A DNA stretch of 64,000 nucleotides from Streptomyces lichenis (GCF_023218175.1 NZ_JALPTH010000006.1:224719-288718); one strand, 5' to 3'. Shown: positions 24,477 through 34,996, counted from the stretch's first letter. Made by a program: numbers and translations. Notes: generated by a model not told the origin, from the sequence alone.

Positions 24477-26765
24477 ATGCGGCAGTCGGAGACGGCCGGA
24501 ACGCCGACCGCGGGGGACACGGCGAGGACGGACGAGCTGCGGGCGGAGCAGGCGTTCACCGACGGGCTGTACGCGCGGCTGGACCGGCTCCGCGAGCAGG
24601 CCGCCGACGCGCTGAAGGCGGCGCTCAAGGCCGGTGGCAGCAGCTTCCAGGCGCGGCAGGAGCGGGATGTGCTGGTGGCCGAGCAGTCCGCGCTGCTCGC
24701 CGGGTACGAGGCCGGTGAGCACGGGCTGTGCTTCGGGCGGCTGGAGTTCCGCGACGGGCGGGACCACCACATCGGGCGGGTCGGCATCCGGGAGGACGAC
24801 GCCGAGCGCACCCCGCTGGTCATCGACTGGCGCGCCGAGGTGGCCCGGCCGTTCTACCTGGCCACCGGGTACCACCCGATGGGGCTGCGCCGCCGGCGCC
24901 ACCTCACCACCCGGGGCCGCGAGGTCACCGCCCTCCACGACGAACTGCTCGACCTCGGCGACCCCACCCGCACCGGCCACGAGAACCCGGACGCCGACGC
25001 CGTACTGCTGGCCGCGCTCGGCGCCGCCCGGACCGGCCGGATGACCGACATCGTGCAGACCATCCAGGCCGAGCAGGACCGGATCATCCGCGCCCCGCAC
25101 CAGGGGGTGCTGGTCGTGGAGGGCGGCCCCGGCACCGGCAAGACCGCCGTCGCACTGCACCGCGCCGCCTATCTGCTCTACGCCCACCGGGAGCAGCTGG
25201 CCAAGCGGGCCGTGCTGATCGTCGGCCCCAACCCGGCCTTCCTCGGCTACATCGGCGAGGTGCTGCCCGCGCTCGGTGAGACCGGAGTGCTGCTGGCCAC
25301 CCTCGGCGAGCTGTTCCCAGGCGTCTCGGTCACCGCCATCGACACCCCGGAGGCCGCCGAGATCAAGGGACGGGCCGGGATGGCCGAGGTGCTGCGGCAG
25401 GTGCTGCGCGACCACCAGACGGTGCCCGCCACCGCCCATCCCCTGGAGATCGACCACGAGGACTACGGCACCCTGCTGCTCGACCGGAACATGGCCGAGG
25501 ACGCGCGCTGGGACGCCCGTGGCACCGGGCTGCCGCACAACCTGGCCCGGCCCCGGTTCGCCACCCGGATCATCGACGCCCTCACCGTGCAGCTGACGGA
25601 GCGGCTGGGCGCCGACCCCTACGGCGGCCCCAATCTGCTGGACGCCTCTGACATCGCCCAGATCGGCAAGGAGGTCGCCGCCAGCCACGAGGTGCACGCG
25701 GCCATCGAGGAGCTGTGGCCGAGCCTCGCGCCGCAGGACCTGGTGGCGGCCTTCCTGGCCGAGCCGGAGCGGTATCTGCCGGACGGCGAGGCCGAGTTCG
25801 TCCGCCGGGAGCCCGCGCCCGGCCCGGCCGGCGGGCCGTGGACCGAGGCCGATGTCCCCCTCCTGGACGAGGCGGCCGAGATCCTCGGCGAGGACGACTC
25901 GGCCGCCCGGGCCGCCGCCGAACGCGCCCGCACCGAACGGATCGCCTACGCGCAGGGCGTGCTGGACGTCTCCTACGCCTCGCGGACCTACGAGTTCGAG
26001 GACGAGGAGTCCGAGCTGCTCTCCGCCCATGACGTCATTGACGCCGAGCGGTTCGCCGAGCGCCACGAGGAGGAGGACCACCGCAGCGCCGCCGAACGGG
26101 CCGCCGCCGACCGCACCTGGGCCTTCGGCCATGTCATCGTGGACGAGGCGCAGGAGCTGTCCGCGATGGCCTGGCGGCTGCTGATGCGGCGCGTCCCCAC
26201 CCGCTCGATGACCCTGGTCGGGGACCCGGCCCAGACCGGTGACGGGGCAGGCTGCGGCTCCTGGCAGGACATCCTGGAACCGTACGTGGGCGACCGCTAC
26301 GAGCATGTGGTGCTCGGCGTCAACTACCGCACCCCCGCCGAGATCATGGCCGTCGCCGCGGAGCTGCGGCGCGCCCAGGACCCGGACTTCACCCCGCCCC
26401 GCTCGGTCCGCTCCACCGGGGTGCCGCCCTGGGAGACGGTCTCCGAGGACCCGGTGGCCGACACCGCGGCCGCCGTACGCCGGGACCTGCCCGCCGAGGG
26501 CCGCCTCGCCGTCATCGCCCCACCCGCCCGGGTCCCCGCCCTGACCGCCGCGCTCCCGGAGGCCGCCCACGGCGCCGCCCCCGACCTGACCCGGGCCGTG
26601 GTGGTCCTGGAACCCCGCCAGGCCAAGGGACTGGAGTTCGACACCGTGCTGGTCTGCGACCCCGATGCCATCGCCACCGCCGGCCCGCACGGCGTCAACG
26701 ACCTCTATGTCGCCCTGACCCGCGCCACCCAGCGCCTCGGCGTCATCCGCGCGGCCGACGGCTGA
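24477..26765 (+). CDS. HelD/HelR-type RNA polymerase-recycling ATPase (UvrD-like)
   Basis: A 762-residue superfamily 1 ATPase. The N-terminal coiled region (TDELRAEQAFTDGLYARLDRLREQAADALKAALK) matches the arm that HelD proteins insert into the RNA polymerase secondary channel. Walker A GGPGTGKTAV is near residue 217, Walker B VIVDEAQELSAMAW near 556, then motifs MTLVGDPAQTGD, VLGVNYRTPAEIM, AKGLEFDTVLVCDP and LYVALTRATQRLGVI. HelD frees stalled polymerase; the Streptomyces version HelR also protects against rifamycins. ATG 24477 is chosen because AGGAG lies 6 bases upstream; TTG 24450 is the alternative. HelR is my best guess over a generic HelD; I saw no obvious rifamycin-associated element upstream. 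Confidence 0.85.
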   Translation: MRQSETAGTPTAGDTARTDELRAEQAFTDGLYARLDRLREQAADALKAALKAGGSSFQARQERDVLVAEQSALLAGYEAGEHGLCFGRLEFRDGRDHHIGRVGIREDDAERTPLVIDWRAEVARPFYLATGYHPMGLRRRRHLTTRGREVTALHDELLDLGDPTRTGHENPDADAVLLAALGAARTGRMTDIVQTIQAEQDRIIRAPHQGVLVVEGGPGTGKTAVALHRAAYLLYAHREQLAKRAVLIVGPNPAFLGYIGEVLPALGETGVLLATLGELFPGVSVTAIDTPEAAEIKGRAGMAEVLRQVLRDHQTVPATAHPLEIDHEDYGTLLLDRNMAEDARWDARGTGLPHNLARPRFATRIIDALTVQLTERLGADPYGGPNLLDASDIAQIGKEVAASHEVHAAIEELWPSLAPQDLVAAFLAEPERYLPDGEAEFVRREPAPGPAGGPWTEADVPLLDEAAEILGEDDSAARAAAERARTERIAYAQGVLDVSYASRTYEFEDEESELLSAHDVIDAERFAERHEEEDHRSAAERAAADRTWAFGHVIVDEAQELSAMAWRLLMRRVPTRSMTLVGDPAQTGDGAGCGSWQDILEPYVGDRYEHVVLGVNYRTPAEIMAVAAELRRAQDPDFTPPRSVRSTGVPPWETVSEDPVADTAAAVRRDLPAEGRLAVIAPPARVPALTAALPEAAHGAAPDLTRAVVVLEPRQAKGLEFDTVLVCDPDAIATAGPHGVNDLYVALTRATQRLGVIRAADG

Positions 26766-26888
26766 CGAGCCCGGCGTCCGGGTCTCAGCCCGAGCCCGCC
26801 CGAGCCGGGCCCCGGCCACCGACTGACGCCCCGCCTCACCCCTCCCCGCCTCACCTCGCCCGACCACCCCCCGGCCGCCGACCGACGC

Positions 26889-29621
26889 TCACCCCGCCCC
26901 GCCCACCGCCCCGCCCAGTGCCGTGCGCAGTCGCCGGGCCTGGCTGACGTATTGCGAGGAGCCCTTGCGGTCCGCCGCGGCGTCCAAACCCTCCGGGTAG
27001 GGCCCGGTGGTGCCGCAGCGTTCGACGCAGTCGGCGGCCACGGCCAGCAGTTCGCCCGCCCCGCGCGGGGCCGGACCGGCGGCCGGGTCCGTCAGCAGGG
27101 CGGGCAGCGCGGGGGCCAGCACCGCCCAGGTGGTGGCGTACGCGCCGGTGGCGGCCGCCGTCCGGGCCGCGTCGGCCAGACGGGTGGGCTTGACCGTGCC
27201 GAGGCCCAGCAGTTCGGCGAGGTCCCGGCCGATCCTGTCGGTGTCCAGGTCGCCCCGGGCGGCCAGCACCAGCAGCGCGTCCACCGCCGCCAGCCGGTCC
27301 TCGGTGTGCCGGGCGCCCAGGCCGGTGGCGACGGCCAGATGCAGCACCGGGCCCGCCTCGCCGCCGAGCTCGGCCAGCGGGGGCAGCATGGCGCAGCCGC
27401 CCGACTCGTCGGCGGTGGCGCAGGCCGTCACCTCGGGCAGGGCCCAGGCGGCCTGGGTCTCCCGGTCCTCCGGGAGCATCGCCCGGTGTACGCCGTCCAT
27501 CCGGTGCCAGTGCCAGCAGCGCTCGATGGTGCCACTCCGGGGGCGGGCGAGCGTATGGAACCCCGGGGGGAACTGATGCTGCGGCGCCAGCCACCCGCCG
27601 ATCTCCACCACCAGTCGGCGGACCCCCTCGCGGGCGCGGTTCCATGGACGGACATTGTCCACCGCCGGCTCCCTGGTCTGGCGCACCAGCCGGTCGCCCG
27701 CCTCGGCGGGGGAGGCCAGCCACTCCGCCAGGCGTTTTCCGGCCGGTGTGCCGAGGCCCGCCGCCGAGGGCGCGGCGGCCGGGTCGCGGCGGACCCGCAG
27801 CAGGGCCTGGGCGAAATCGGCGGGGGTCGGCTCCAGGCCCTCGCGGGCGTAGGCGGCCAGCCGCCCGACCAGTTCCTCCGGGTCGATGGTCCCGGTCTCC
27901 CAGGTCGGGGTGGCGAGCAGGAAGGGCAGCGGAGCGGTCAGCACGCGGTGCGCCGCCTCGTAGACCCGGGCCCGCAGCACCTGATCCCGCGCCTCGTGCA
28001 CGCAGCCCCCGCGCCGGTGGCTGCGCGGCGCGGGGCGGTCGGGCAGGTCCGTCGGCCGCAACCGGCCGAGCACCGCCGCGGCCACCACCTCCAGCCAGTC
28101 CAGCCGGTCGATGTCCACCATGCCGTGCGTGCCGGTCTCCCAGCGCCAGCCGTCGGCGAGCAACCCGGCCAGGCCCTCGGCGAGCGCCGGCCGGTCGCGG
28201 TGGGCGTGCCGGACCAGCCCGTCGAGGGCGGTCTCGAACTCGGCGGCGTCCGACTGCCCGGCCCGCACCAGTGCCACCACCAGCTCCACCGTCTCGGCGA
28301 CCGTGTCCGGCGCGGGCGGCAGTCGGCGGGTCACCGGGGCAGGCGGCAGGACCTCCTCGTACGGCTCGTCGTCGGCAACTCCGTCCGGCCGGGTGCCGAA
28401 GAGCTCGGCGGCGGCCGCCTGGTGGGTCGGGCTCAGCAGCTCCGCCTGCCCGGCCAGCTCCTCCCGCAGGGCGGTGTCCTCGGGGCGGAGGTACCGGGCG
28501 GCCAGGGCCAGTGCGCGCTCCTGGAGGGCGGTGTCCTGGTGGCTGAAGGCGGCGGCGGTGGCGGGGAGCAGCACGTGCCGGGCCTTCGGGTCGCGCCGCA
28601 GCGCCTTGCCGAGAAGCACCAGTTGGGCGCGGACCAGCTTCTTCTCCGGGCGGAACAGCACCGCCTCCGCCAGCTCGGCCAGCCGCTCGGCGGGCAGCTC
28701 CCCGGACTGCCAGAGGCGGGTGAGCACCTGCTGGGCGTCGGCGGCCACCGGGGAGGGGCCGTCGGCGGCCAGGGCCATCCAGTCGGCGGTGTGCTCCCGC
28801 TCCTCCTCCGCGGTGAGGTCCAGCGTGCGCAGCAGCGCGGTGAAGACCCGCAGGTGCTGCGGGCGGCCGCCGCGCACCAGCCGGGAGACGGTCCCCCGGA
28901 CCAGCATGGACCGGTCCAGGGTGCCGTCGGCGGCGAGCCGGGCCAGCACGGCCGGCCAGTGCTCGTGCTGCTCCGGGTCGCCGAAGCGGAGCAGCGCGTC
29001 GGCCGGCTCCACCGTCTCGAAGAGCCGCGCCACCAGCTCCGGCGCGGCCGGGTCCGCGCGCAGCGCCTCGCTGAGCCGCCGGGCCCGAGGACGGTCTCTG
29101 ACGTTGAGCCAGGCCATGTCCTGCGCCCAGCCGTGGACGAAGCCGTCGCTGCTCGTGGGCAGCGGGCAGCCGGCCAGCCGGACCAGGGCACGGATCAGCG
29201 GGTAGTCCTCCTCGGCGGTGCTCGTCCTGGCCGCCAGCCGGTGGGCGACATCGCCCAGCCAGGCCGGGTCGCGGTCGGCGAGGACGCCGAGCAGCCGCTC
29301 GGTGGGCAGGCCGTTCCAGTCCCGCAGCACCCGGGAGCCCAGCCAGGAGGCGGCGGTCGCGGCGCCGGTGTGGCATCCGGCACCGGCCAGCAGCAGCGCG
29401 ACACGCATCCCGTCCCGCCGCTCCCAGTCGTTCCAGCCGAGGTCGCGCAGCTCCTTGCGGAGAGCGGGCAGTTCGCCGGACAGCTCCCGGCGCCGGGCCG
29501 GGGAGAGGCGGGCGACCAGGGAGGCGATGGACGCGTGGCGGCCGGCCCGGATGGCATCGATCACGTACCCGAGCGCGCCGGGGGCGTCGTCCGTGGCGGT
29601 GGTCTCGGTGGTCTGGCTCAT
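26889..29621 (-). CDS. DUF6493 family large helical-repeat protein
   Basis: A 910-residue soluble protein built largely of Leu/Ala-rich helical repeats that resemble HEAT-type solenoids (SIASLVARLSPARRRELSGELPALRKELRDLGW, PAVLARLAADGTLDRSMLVRGTVSRLVRG, LQERALALAARYLRPED). A less repetitive region at about residues 560-720 contains many Trp residues (SGTIERCWHWHRMDGVHRAML). From memory this is the DUF6493 family; no enzyme motif was found. Its ATG overlaps the stop of the SWIM-protein gene (ATGA), so the two are coupled and probably form a complex. Role unknown. Confidence 0.75.
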   Translation of the reverse strand: MSQTTETTATDDAPGALGYVIDAIRAGRHASIASLVARLSPARRRELSGELPALRKELRDLGWNDWERRDGMRVALLLAGAGCHTGAATAASWLGSRVLRDWNGLPTERLLGVLADRDPAWLGDVAHRLAARTSTAEEDYPLIRALVRLAGCPLPTSSDGFVHGWAQDMAWLNVRDRPRARRLSEALRADPAAPELVARLFETVEPADALLRFGDPEQHEHWPAVLARLAADGTLDRSMLVRGTVSRLVRGGRPQHLRVFTALLRTLDLTAEEEREHTADWMALAADGPSPVAADAQQVLTRLWQSGELPAERLAELAEAVLFRPEKKLVRAQLVLLGKALRRDPKARHVLLPATAAAFSHQDTALQERALALAARYLRPEDTALREELAGQAELLSPTHQAAAAELFGTRPDGVADDEPYEEVLPPAPVTRRLPPAPDTVAETVELVVALVRAGQSDAAEFETALDGLVRHAHRDRPALAEGLAGLLADGWRWETGTHGMVDIDRLDWLEVVAAAVLGRLRPTDLPDRPAPRSHRRGGCVHEARDQVLRARVYEAAHRVLTAPLPFLLATPTWETGTIDPEELVGRLAAYAREGLEPTPADFAQALLRVRRDPAAAPSAAGLGTPAGKRLAEWLASPAEAGDRLVRQTREPAVDNVRPWNRAREGVRRLVVEIGGWLAPQHQFPPGFHTLARPRSGTIERCWHWHRMDGVHRAMLPEDRETQAAWALPEVTACATADESGGCAMLPPLAELGGEAGPVLHLAVATGLGARHTEDRLAAVDALLVLAARGDLDTDRIGRDLAELLGLGTVKPTRLADAARTAAATGAYATTWAVLAPALPALLTDPAAGPAPRGAGELLAVAADCVERCGTTGPYPEGLDAAADRKGSSQYVSQARRLRTALGGAVGGAG

Positions 29622-31027
29622 CGGGTGGCTCCGGCGGAGGTGTCGGTGACCGTGCCGGATGTGGCGGCCCGGCGGGCGAGGCGCACGGCGAGGGCGTGCT
29701 TGCAGGGGCCGCGCCGGCCGCGGTAGTCGGCCCACCAGGGGCAGGTGCAGCTCAGCACCCCGCCCGCCGACTCCCGTACCTGGTAGCGCAGTTCGCCGGA
29801 GCGCACCTGGGCGACACCCTCGGGGCCCAGGGTCACCGCCCCCTCGGCGAGCAGCGCGCGGGCGTTCACCAGGCGGGGGTTGTGGCGCTCGGCCCGCCCG
29901 GAGTCGTAGGGCAGCTCGCGGTGGAAGTAGGCCGCGTCGGCGATGTCGTAGCCGACCCGGCCGGCCGTGCCGAGGCGGGTCAGCGCGGCGCGCACCCGGG
30001 CCGTGCTCAGCCCGGACTGCTCGGCCAGCTCGGCCGGGTCGATCCGCGGCTCCCAGGCCAGCAGCACCGAGATCAGCTCCGCGTCGGCGGCCGCCTCGTC
30101 GGTGGCCAGCGCCTCCAGCACCCCGCCCTCCCCGGAGAAGCCGCGCGCCGGGTCCGGCGACAGGGTCAGGGTGAGCCGCATCCCGGGCAGCGCCACCTCC
30201 CAGGCGGCGGACACGCCCGCCCCGTCGGCCCCGCCGGCCGGCGGCCCGTACACCCGCAGCGCGGTGGCGTGCCGCAGCACCCGCTGGAGGGCCACCAGCC
30301 GCTCCGGGCCGGGCAGGCAGACCGCGCCGGGGGCCGGCCGGGTGGTGGGGCGCAGGGTGCGGCCGGCCGGGACGACCCACATGGGGCCCCGTCCCGTACC
30401 GGAAGAGGAGCGCGGCAGCGAGCGCAGGAAGCGCACCGCCTCGGCGGCGCTCAGCTCGGCCCGCAGGTCGAAGCCGGCCGAGACCACCTGGGACTCGGCG
30501 AAGCCGCGCAGCCAGCGGTCGGGCAGCGGCACCTTCTTCTCCACCACCGGACCGTCCATCGTGGTCACCGCCAACTCGTCCGGGCCGACCCGCAGATGCA
30601 TCGGCTCGTCCCCGGCCAGCCGGGACAGCGCCTCCCGCAGCGGGTTGTTGACGTCCACATTGGTCGTGCCGTGGCCGGTGTCGGCGCCGTCCAGCCCCTC
30701 CCGGAGGATGTCCAGCCGGGCGTACACCCCGCAGCAGCCGGAGAAGGACTCGAAGCGCAGCCGGTCGCCGTTGCCGGTGACCACCGGGTCCAGCGAGGCC
30801 CGCAGGGTGCGCTGGTAGTAGCGGGCCGCGGCCACGTCGGCCACGGCCAGCAGCCCCTTGGCGGCCACCTGCGGCGAGGTCAGGAACCCGGCGAAGAAGC
30901 TCGGATGGGCCTCCGCGCCGACCGGCGTCAGCCCGCCCGCGGTCTCCAGGCCCAGGGCGGTACTGCCGGCCCCGGCGACCAGGGCGGAAGGGCGTGCGTA
31001 GGCGAATGCCTGTACGGATCGGCTCAT
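29618..31027 (-). CDS. SWIM zinc-finger protein
   Basis: A 469-residue cytoplasmic protein. The C-terminal SWIM motif is CxCx12CxH: Cys427, Cys429, Cys442 and His444 in SCTCPWWADYRGRRGPCKHALAV. The N-terminal 350 residues are beta-rich (TLRASLDPVVTGNGDRLRFESFSG, MHLRVGPDELAVTTMDGPVVEK), and residues about 330-390 hold a winged-helix-like segment (IDPAELAEQSGLSTARVRAALTRLGTAGRVGYDI). SWIM domains bind DNA or protein partners. ATG 31027 has no ribosome binding site and may be leaderless. It is first of a two-gene unit with the DUF6493 gene. SWIM genes of this layout often sit in multi-gene clusters with MoxR/VWA proteins, which are absent here. Confidence 0.85.
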   Translation of the reverse strand: MSRSVQAFAYARPSALVAGAGSTALGLETAGGLTPVGAEAHPSFFAGFLTSPQVAAKGLLAVADVAAARYYQRTLRASLDPVVTGNGDRLRFESFSGCCGVYARLDILREGLDGADTGHGTTNVDVNNPLREALSRLAGDEPMHLRVGPDELAVTTMDGPVVEKKVPLPDRWLRGFAESQVVSAGFDLRAELSAAEAVRFLRSLPRSSSGTGRGPMWVVPAGRTLRPTTRPAPGAVCLPGPERLVALQRVLRHATALRVYGPPAGGADGAGVSAAWEVALPGMRLTLTLSPDPARGFSGEGGVLEALATDEAAADAELISVLLAWEPRIDPAELAEQSGLSTARVRAALTRLGTAGRVGYDIADAAYFHRELPYDSGRAERHNPRLVNARALLAEGAVTLGPEGVAQVRSGELRYQVRESAGGVLSCTCPWWADYRGRRGPCKHALAVRLARRAATSGTVTDTSAGATR

Positions 31028-31090
31028 GGGGAAAACGCTAGAGGCACCCACTGACAACGCCTCGAATCGCGCTTCCACGCGGGAAGCGGG

Positions 31091-31126
31091 AGGGGCGGTG
31101 ACCGGTCCTCACCGGTCACCGCCCCT
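31091..31126 (-). terminator. Terminator of the glg operon
   Basis: AGGGGCGGTGACCGGT (31091-31106) pairs perfectly with 31111-31126 around CCTC. On the minus strand it lies 30 bases after glgB. Confidence 0.85.
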
Positions 31127-31155
31127 TACGTCCCGAAGACTCAGGCTGCCTCAGC

Positions 31156-33534
31156 TCACGCCGGCCGCAGCCACACCGTCGCCAGCGGCGGCAGGGTCAG
31201 CCGGATGCCGTCGCCCTCGGTCTTCACCGGCTCGGAGTTGCGCACCCCGCTGCCGCCGAACCGCTCCTCGTCGGTGTTGAGCACCTCCACCCACTGCGCG
31301 GCCGCGTCCTCCGGAACCCAGAGGCGGAACTCCTCGCGCACCACCGGGCAGAAGTTGCTGACCGCCAGCAGCGGGGCGCCCTGCGCGTCGTACCGCAGGA
31401 AGGCGAAGACGTTGTCCTCGGCGCCGTCGCCCAGCGACCACTGGAAGCCGCGCGGGTCGGTGTCCCGCTCCCAGAGCGGCGGGGTGGCCGCGTAGACACG
31501 GTTCAGCTCGGCCACCAGGGCCTGCATCCCGCGGTGGTCACCGGCCGAGTGGTAGTCGTCGGAGGTGAGGAACCACTCGGGGCCGCGCGCCTCCGACCAT
31601 TCGGCTCCCTGGGCGAACTCCTGACCCATGAAGAGCAGTTGCTTGCCGGGGTGGGCCCACATGTAGCCCAGGTAGGCGCGCTGGTTGGCGCGCCGCTGCC
31701 ACCAGTCCCCGGGCATCTTGGTGACCAGCGAGCTCTTGCCGTGCACCACCTCGTCGTGCGAGATCGGCAGCACGTAGTTCTCGCTGTAGGCGTACACCAT
31801 CGAGAAGGTCATCTCGTTGTGGTGGTGCTTGCGGTGCACCGGCTCCTTGGAGACGTAGACGAGGGAGTCGTGCATCCAGCCCATGTTCCACTTCAGGCCG
31901 AAGCCGAGGCCGCCGGAGTCGGTGGGGCGGGTCACGCCCTCCCAGGCGGTGGACTCCTCGGCGATGGTGACCACACCGGGGCAGCGGCGGTAGACGGTGG
32001 CGTTCATCTCCTGGAGGAAGCCGACCGCGTCGTAGTTCTCCCGGCCGCCGTGCTCGTTGGGCAGCCACTCGCCGCCCTCGCGCGAGTAGTCCAGGTAGAG
32101 CATCGAGGCGACCGCGTCCACCCGGAGCCCGTCGATGTGGAACTCCTGGCACCAGTAGACCGCGTTGGCGACCAGGAAGTTGCGCACCTCGGTGCGGCCG
32201 TAGTCGAACTCCAGCGTCCCCCAGTCGGGGTGCTCGGCCCGGCGCGGGTCGGGGTGCTCGTAGAGCGGGGTGCCGTCGAACCGGGCCAGCGCCCAGTCGT
32301 CCTTGGGGAAGTGCGCGGGCACCCAGTCCACGATCACCCCGATGCCGGCCCGGTGCAGGGCGTCCACCAGGAAGCGGAAGTCGTCCGGGGAGCCGAGCCG
32401 GGCGGTCGGCGCGTAGTAGGAGGTGACCTGGTAGCCCCAGGACGGGGTGAAGGGGTGCTCGGAGACCGGCATCAGCTCGACGTGCGTGAAGCCGAGCTCC
32501 TTGACGTACGCGGGCAGCTCTTCGGCCAGCTCGCGGTAGGTCAGCCCGGGGCGCCAGGACGGCAGATGGAGCTCGTAGACCGAGAACGGGGCCTCGTGGA
32601 CGGGGCGGTCGCCGCGGTGCGCCATCCACTCCTCGTCCTGCCAGCTGTAGTGCGAGGCGGTGACGATGGAGGCGGTCTCCGGGGGGCACTGGGTGCGCCG
32701 GGCCATCGGGTCGGCGCGCAGCGAGTGGCCGCCGTCCGGGCCGACCACCTCGAACTTGTACAGCTCGCCCTCGCCCAGGCCGGGCACGAACAACTCCCAC
32801 ACCCCGGTGGAGCCCAGCGAGCGCAGCGGCAGCCCGCTGGCCCCGTCCCAGTAGTTGAAGGCGCCGACCAGGCGCACCCCTCGGGCGTTGGGCGCCCAGA
32901 CGGTGAAGCGGGTGCCGGCCACGCCCTGGTGGACCATCGGCTCGGCGCCCAGCGCCTTCCACAGCTCCTCGTGCCGGCCCTCACCGATCAGATGCAGGTC
33001 CAGCTCGCCGAGGGCCGGCAGGAAGCGGTACGGGTCGTCGGCCTCGACCGTCTGCCCGTCCGGGTACGCGATGTGCAGCCGGTAGTCGGGTACGGAGGCG
33101 AGGCCCGGGAGCACCGCCGAGAACAGGCCGTCGCCCTCGTCGTGCAGCTCGGTGCGGTGGCCGTCCACCACCACGGCCGCGCCCACCGCGTGCGGGCGCA
33201 GCACCCGCACCGCGAGCCCGCCGGCCACCGGATGGGCGCCGAGCAGCCCGTGCGGGTCATGGTGCTCGCCGGCCAGCAGCCGCCCCCGGTCGGCACCGTC
33301 GAGCCGGGGCGCCGGGGCGGTGGACTCGGCGCTGCTACGGGGCTGGGGCGGGGCCCCGGCGGGCGGCGCGGTCAGCGGTGCGGACTGGGGCAGCGGGGCC
33401 TTCGCGTCCGACGCCACCGGCCCCTTGGCGGGCGGCTGCTCGGCCGGCGCCGTACGGGGCGGCACGGCTTCGGCGCCCTTGGCGGGCTGCTCGGCCAGGG
33501 GAGCGGGATTGCGGGTGGGGCGACGGGGGGTCAC
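31156..33534 (-). CDS. glgB: 1,4-alpha-glucan branching enzyme
   Basis: A 792-residue GH13 enzyme forming alpha-1,6 branches. Residues 1-85 are a Pro/Ala-rich lead unusual for the family. Two CBM48-like beta domains follow ([51 protein letters not shown]), then the catalytic barrel with nucleophile Asp in [15 protein letters not shown], acid Glu in VVTIAEEST and [14 protein letters not shown]. It starts at GTG 33534, 10 bases after GAAGGAGG. It is last in glgE-treS-mak-glgB and branches the linear glucan made by GlgE. Confidence 0.97.
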   Translation of the reverse strand: MTPRRPTRNPAPLAEQPAKGAEAVPPRTAPAEQPPAKGPVASDAKAPLPQSAPLTAPPAGAPPQPRSSAESTAPAPRLDGADRGRLLAGEHHDPHGLLGAHPVAGGLAVRVLRPHAVGAAVVVDGHRTELHDEGDGLFSAVLPGLASVPDYRLHIAYPDGQTVEADDPYRFLPALGELDLHLIGEGRHEELWKALGAEPMVHQGVAGTRFTVWAPNARGVRLVGAFNYWDGASGLPLRSLGSTGVWELFVPGLGEGELYKFEVVGPDGGHSLRADPMARRTQCPPETASIVTASHYSWQDEEWMAHRGDRPVHEAPFSVYELHLPSWRPGLTYRELAEELPAYVKELGFTHVELMPVSEHPFTPSWGYQVTSYYAPTARLGSPDDFRFLVDALHRAGIGVIVDWVPAHFPKDDWALARFDGTPLYEHPDPRRAEHPDWGTLEFDYGRTEVRNFLVANAVYWCQEFHIDGLRVDAVASMLYLDYSREGGEWLPNEHGGRENYDAVGFLQEMNATVYRRCPGVVTIAEESTAWEGVTRPTDSGGLGFGLKWNMGWMHDSLVYVSKEPVHRKHHHNEMTFSMVYAYSENYVLPISHDEVVHGKSSLVTKMPGDWWQRRANQRAYLGYMWAHPGKQLLFMGQEFAQGAEWSEARGPEWFLTSDDYHSAGDHRGMQALVAELNRVYAATPPLWERDTDPRGFQWSLGDGAEDNVFAFLRYDAQGAPLLAVSNFCPVVREEFRLWVPEDAAAQWVEVLNTDEERFGGSGVRNSEPVKTEGDGIRLTLPPLATVWLRPA

Positions 33535-33607
33535 GGGGAAGTGCCTCCTTCAGGGGCGTCTTCTCATTCGTGGATGCTCGGTTCACAGGGGGTGCGGGTG
33601 CGGCCGG

Positions 33608-34996
33608 TCAGGGGTGGGCGGTCTGCCCGGCCAGCCGGCGGATCGCCGCCATCGGCACCGGCAGCCAGTCGGGGCGGTGCCGTGCCTCGTACAGCACCTC
33701 GTACACCGCCTTGTCCGTCTCATAGGCCCGCAGCAGCGCCGGTGCGGACCTGGGATCGGAGCCGGAGGCCTCCGCGTAGCCGGAGCAGTAGGCGTCCCGG
33801 CACCGCTCGGCCCACTCGGGTTTCGCGCCGGGGTGCGAGGCGGCCGCGTAGTCGAAGGAGCGCAGCATCCCGGCCACGTCCCGCACCGGTGGCTGCTCGC
33901 GGCGCCGTTCGGCGAGCGGCTTGGCGGGCTCCCCCTCGAAGTCGATCACCGACCACTGGCCGTCCGGGGAGCGCAGGGCCTGGCCCAGGTGGAGGTCGCC
34001 GTGGACCCGTTGGGCCCGGCAGGCGAGGTCGTCCTCGGTGCAGTCGCCGACCGCGTCGAAGGCGGCCCGCAGCCCGGGGACGTACGGCATCAGCGCGGGC
34101 ACCGCCTGGGCGGCCGCGTCCAGCCGGCGGTTCATCCCCTCCACCAGGTGCTCGGTGGCCGGGCGGCCGAGGGCGACCGTGGGCAGCGCGGCGGCCAGCG
34201 CGGTGTGCACCTCGGCGGTGGCCCGGCCCAGCGCATGGGCCTCCTCGGTGAACTCCCGGCCCGAGGCGAGCGCCTCCAGCGCCAGCTTCCAGCCGTCCTG
34301 GGAGCCGCGCAAGAAGGGCTGGAGGACGCCCAGGGTGCTGGCCTCGCCGCCCCGCCCGCCGCCCCCCGTCTCGTACCAGGCGACCGGCGCCGGCACCCGG
34401 CCGCAGCCGGCCCGGGCCAGCGCCAGCGGCAGCTCCAGGTCCGGGTTGGCGCCCGCCCAGACCCGGCGGAACACCTTCAGGATGTAGGTGTCGCCGTACA
34501 CCAGCGAGGAGTTGGACTGCTCGGCGTCCAGCACCCGGGGGGCCAGTCCGTCCGGGATGACGGCGGTGCGGGCGAAGCGCAGCGGACCCAGTGGTCCGGG
34601 GGTGCGCAATCGTTCCATCAGCAGGGACGCGAGGCGCGGATCGCTCAGCCCCTCGTAGACCATCCGGCCGGCCAGCGGCCCGTCCGCCACCCGCCCGATC
34701 CGGGCGTGCGCGAGCCCCGGCGGCAGCTGGCCGCGTACGCCCAGCAGCAGCTGGTAGCAGTCGCCCTGGGCGCCGCCGGACGGCCCCGGCTGCTGCACCC
34801 GCACCAGCAGGTGCACCAGTCCGGGCCCGGCGGTGTCGACCGGCAGCAGCTCGGTCGCCGACACCAGCTGGAAGCCGGTCACCGGCCGCCCCTTGCCGGC
34901 GAACCAGCGCTGGCGCGGCAGCCACTCGTGGAGCAGCGGGACGAGGGAGGGGAGCAGGGCGACCGGGGCCCGGGCGGTGGATGCGGTCTCCGACAT
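33608..34996 (-). CDS. mak: Maltokinase
   Basis: A 462-residue kinase making maltose-1-phosphate from maltose and ATP, the substrate of GlgE. It has an N-terminal cap domain (LLHEWLPRQRWFAGKGRPVTGF), the segment SNSSLVYGDTYILKVFRRVWAG with the ATP-binding Lys, the catalytic loop RVHGDLHLGQALR and the metal loop VIDFEGEPAKPLAERR, all as in Pep2/Mak proteins. The ATG follows GAAAGGA by 9 bases. In many actinomycetes this gene is fused to treS; here it is separate, 267 bases after treS. Confidence 0.95.
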   Translation of the reverse strand: MSETASTARAPVALLPSLVPLLHEWLPRQRWFAGKGRPVTGFQLVSATELLPVDTAGPGLVHLLVRVQQPGPSGGAQGDCYQLLLGVRGQLPPGLAHARIGRVADGPLAGRMVYEGLSDPRLASLLMERLRTPGPLGPLRFARTAVIPDGLAPRVLDAEQSNSSLVYGDTYILKVFRRVWAGANPDLELPLALARAGCGRVPAPVAWYETGGGGRGGEASTLGVLQPFLRGSQDGWKLALEALASGREFTEEAHALGRATAEVHTALAAALPTVALGRPATEHLVEGMNRRLDAAAQAVPALMPYVPGLRAAFDAVGDCTEDDLACRAQRVHGDLHLGQALRSPDGQWSVIDFEGEPAKPLAERRREQPPVRDVAGMLRSFDYAAASHPGAKPEWAERCRDAYCSGYAEASGSDPRSAPALLRAYETDKAVYEVLYEARHRPDWLPVPMAAIRRLAGQTAHP

